From: Bryobacterales bacterium
GTDB taxonomy: Bacteria > Acidobacteriota > Terriglobia > Bryobacterales > Bryobacteraceae
Direction: 5' to 3'
Length of the DNA stretch: 7,605 nt
NCBI GenBank assembly: GCA_009697495.1
Contig: SHUN01000129.1
Coordinates: 1 to 7,605 of the forward strand
How positions within the stretch are numbered: position 1 is the first letter of the stretch; every line of letters begins with the position of its first letter. Shown piece after piece: positions 6,709 through 7,605 of the stretch. The translations under genes were made by a program, and so were the position numbers. Below the pieces are notes generated by a model. That model saw only the letters and a program-made list of their open reading frames with translations. It was not told where the DNA came from and did no database searches.

Positions 6709-7605
6709 CGCGCTGGCCGCGTTGACCGCGGCGGAGTTGTTCGGTTCAGTGATTGAGCCGCTGGCGGATTCGTTTGAGCCGTCGCTGGTACTGGAATACG
6801 TGGATGTTTTTTCGCGGTTGATGGAGCGTGCGGTTCCTTCGTTTTCGGCGGCTTCGTTGGCTTCGCGGTATGCGGCTTTGCGGGTTTCGCGTCCATCCAT
6901 CACGCCTTCCCGTGTGGTGGTGCTGTCGCGGGTGACGCTGGGCGCCGACGTGGCGGTTACTTCGACGTTCCTTGCGGGGGCGATGGCGAGGTGGCCTTCT
7001 GCTTCGGTGGTGTTTGCTGGGCCGCGGAAGAATTTTGAGCTGTTTTCGGGGGATTCGCGGCTTTCGTTGCTGGAAGTCCGGTATGGGCGAGGGGCGTCTC
7101 TAGGGGATCGGATTCGAGCCGGAATGGAGTTGGCGCCGTTGGTGGCGGATAGTTCGACCTTAGTATTGGATCCGGATTCGCGGTTGTCTCAGTTGGGGCT
7201 GTTGCCGTTGGCGGATGTGGAGCGGACGTTGTTTTTTGAGAGCCGGGGGGTGGGAGGGCCTGAGGATTCGCTGGTTGTTTTGGCGCGGCGATTTATATTG
7301 GAAACATTGGGGGTGGAGGCTGCTCCGTGGATCCGGCCGCCTTCGTCGGAATGGGTTCCGGCGGCCGATGTGGCGGTCAGTTTTGGGGTGGGGGAAAATC
7401 CGGCGAAGCGGGTATCGGACTCGTTTGAATATGAGTTGGTGCAGGGGTTGTTGGATCGGGGAATGCGTGTTTTGTTGGACTCCGGTGCGCCGGGGACGTT
7501 GGAGGCTTCGCGGGCCGAGGCGTTGAAGGCGCGGTGCCGCGGGGCGTTGATTTTGTGGCATGGGAATTTTGCGCCATTTGCGGCGGCGATTGGACGCAGC
7601 CGCCT
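6689..7605 (+). CDS. glycosyltransferase family 9-like protein, 3' end outside window
   Basis: The frame is open from TTG 6689 to the last base: 305 codons, no stop, end missing. Residues 1-74 form a helical, Ala/Ser-rich N-terminal region that I do not recognise. From 75 a GT-B-like N-terminal Rossmann domain appears: [20 protein letters not shown] 75-94 resembles the first strand and Gly-Asp loop of ADP-heptose:LPS heptosyltransferases, followed by [20 protein letters not shown] 100-119. The second half starts with [14 protein letters not shown] 229-242 and a segment ending GMRVLLDSG 258-266, the usual beginning of the nucleotide-sugar-binding domain. A role in making a surface polysaccharide or lipopolysaccharide is therefore possible, but donor and acceptor are unknown. 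Codons are strongly G- and T-ending (TTG, TCG, GTG, GCG), more so than in upstream genes. The gene overlaps mtnP by 20 bp. Being coding is well supported by length and fold pattern; the GT9 assignment is moderate. Confidence 0.7.
   Translation, partial: MANISIDALAALTAAELFGSVIEPLADSFEPSLVLEYVDVFSRLMERAVPSFSAASLASRYAALRVSRPSITPSRVVVLSRVTLGADVAVTSTFLAGAMARWPSASVVFAGPRKNFELFSGDSRLSLLEVRYGRGASLGDRIRAGMELAPLVADSSTLVLDPDSRLSQLGLLPLADVERTLFFESRGVGGPEDSLVVLARRFILETLGVEAAPWIRPPSSEWVPAADVAVSFGVGENPAKRVSDSFEYELVQGLLDRGMRVLLDSGAPGTLEASRAEALKARCRGALILWHGNFAPFAAAIGRSR

Noticed and set aside
7160..7561. Open frame of 133 codons on the - strand opposite the GT9-like gene
   Set aside because: Rich in Arg, Pro and Gln with no motif; the + strand frame is continuous from 6689 to the end and shows GT-B-like strand patterns.

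Overview
The window is GC-rich and carries seven genes, all on the + strand. It most resembles a chromosome segment of an acidobacterium of the Solibacter/Bryobacter type. I infer this from the gene families: an Acidobacteria-style Oar-like TonB-dependent receptor ending in an aromatic Phe, a CXXCH-rich multiheme cytochrome, a Tat-exported Gfo/Idh/MocA oxidoreductase, and a GT9-like protein with acidobacterial flavour. No taxonomic marker gene is present, so this is a judgement from family resemblance.

Left part (1-3640). The C-terminal part of an outer-membrane TonB-dependent receptor is followed by a seven-heme secreted c-type cytochrome. The cytochrome has no ordinary start codon near its signal peptide, and its 5' end is covered by a perfect 18-bp inverted repeat. 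After a gap of 111 bases comes a Gfo/Idh/MocA oxidoreductase with a twin-arginine signal. All three products are predicted to work outside the cytoplasm.

Right part (3652-7605). Four genes lie very close together. An acyl-CoA dehydrogenase overlaps by 4 bp a protein that joins a MeaB-type GTPase (methylmalonyl-CoA mutase chaperone) to a methylmalonyl-CoA epimerase in one chain. That gene overlaps by 8 bp an S-methyl-5'-thioadenosine phosphorylase, which overlaps by 20 bp a TTG-started glycosyltransferase-9-like gene running off the window. The first two suggest breakdown of branched-chain or odd-chain acyl-CoA through propionyl-CoA and methylmalonyl-CoA to succinyl-CoA. Methylthioadenosine phosphorylase belongs to methionine/polyamine salvage. 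The GT9-like gene has no clear link to these.

The most interesting points are the MeaB-epimerase fusion with a truncated MeaB part, the inverted repeat over the cytochrome start, the missing start codon of that cytochrome, and a change of strand composition from C-rich to G-rich near 3.0-3.4 kb although gene direction does not change. No RNA gene, CRISPR array, insertion sequence or other mobile element was seen.
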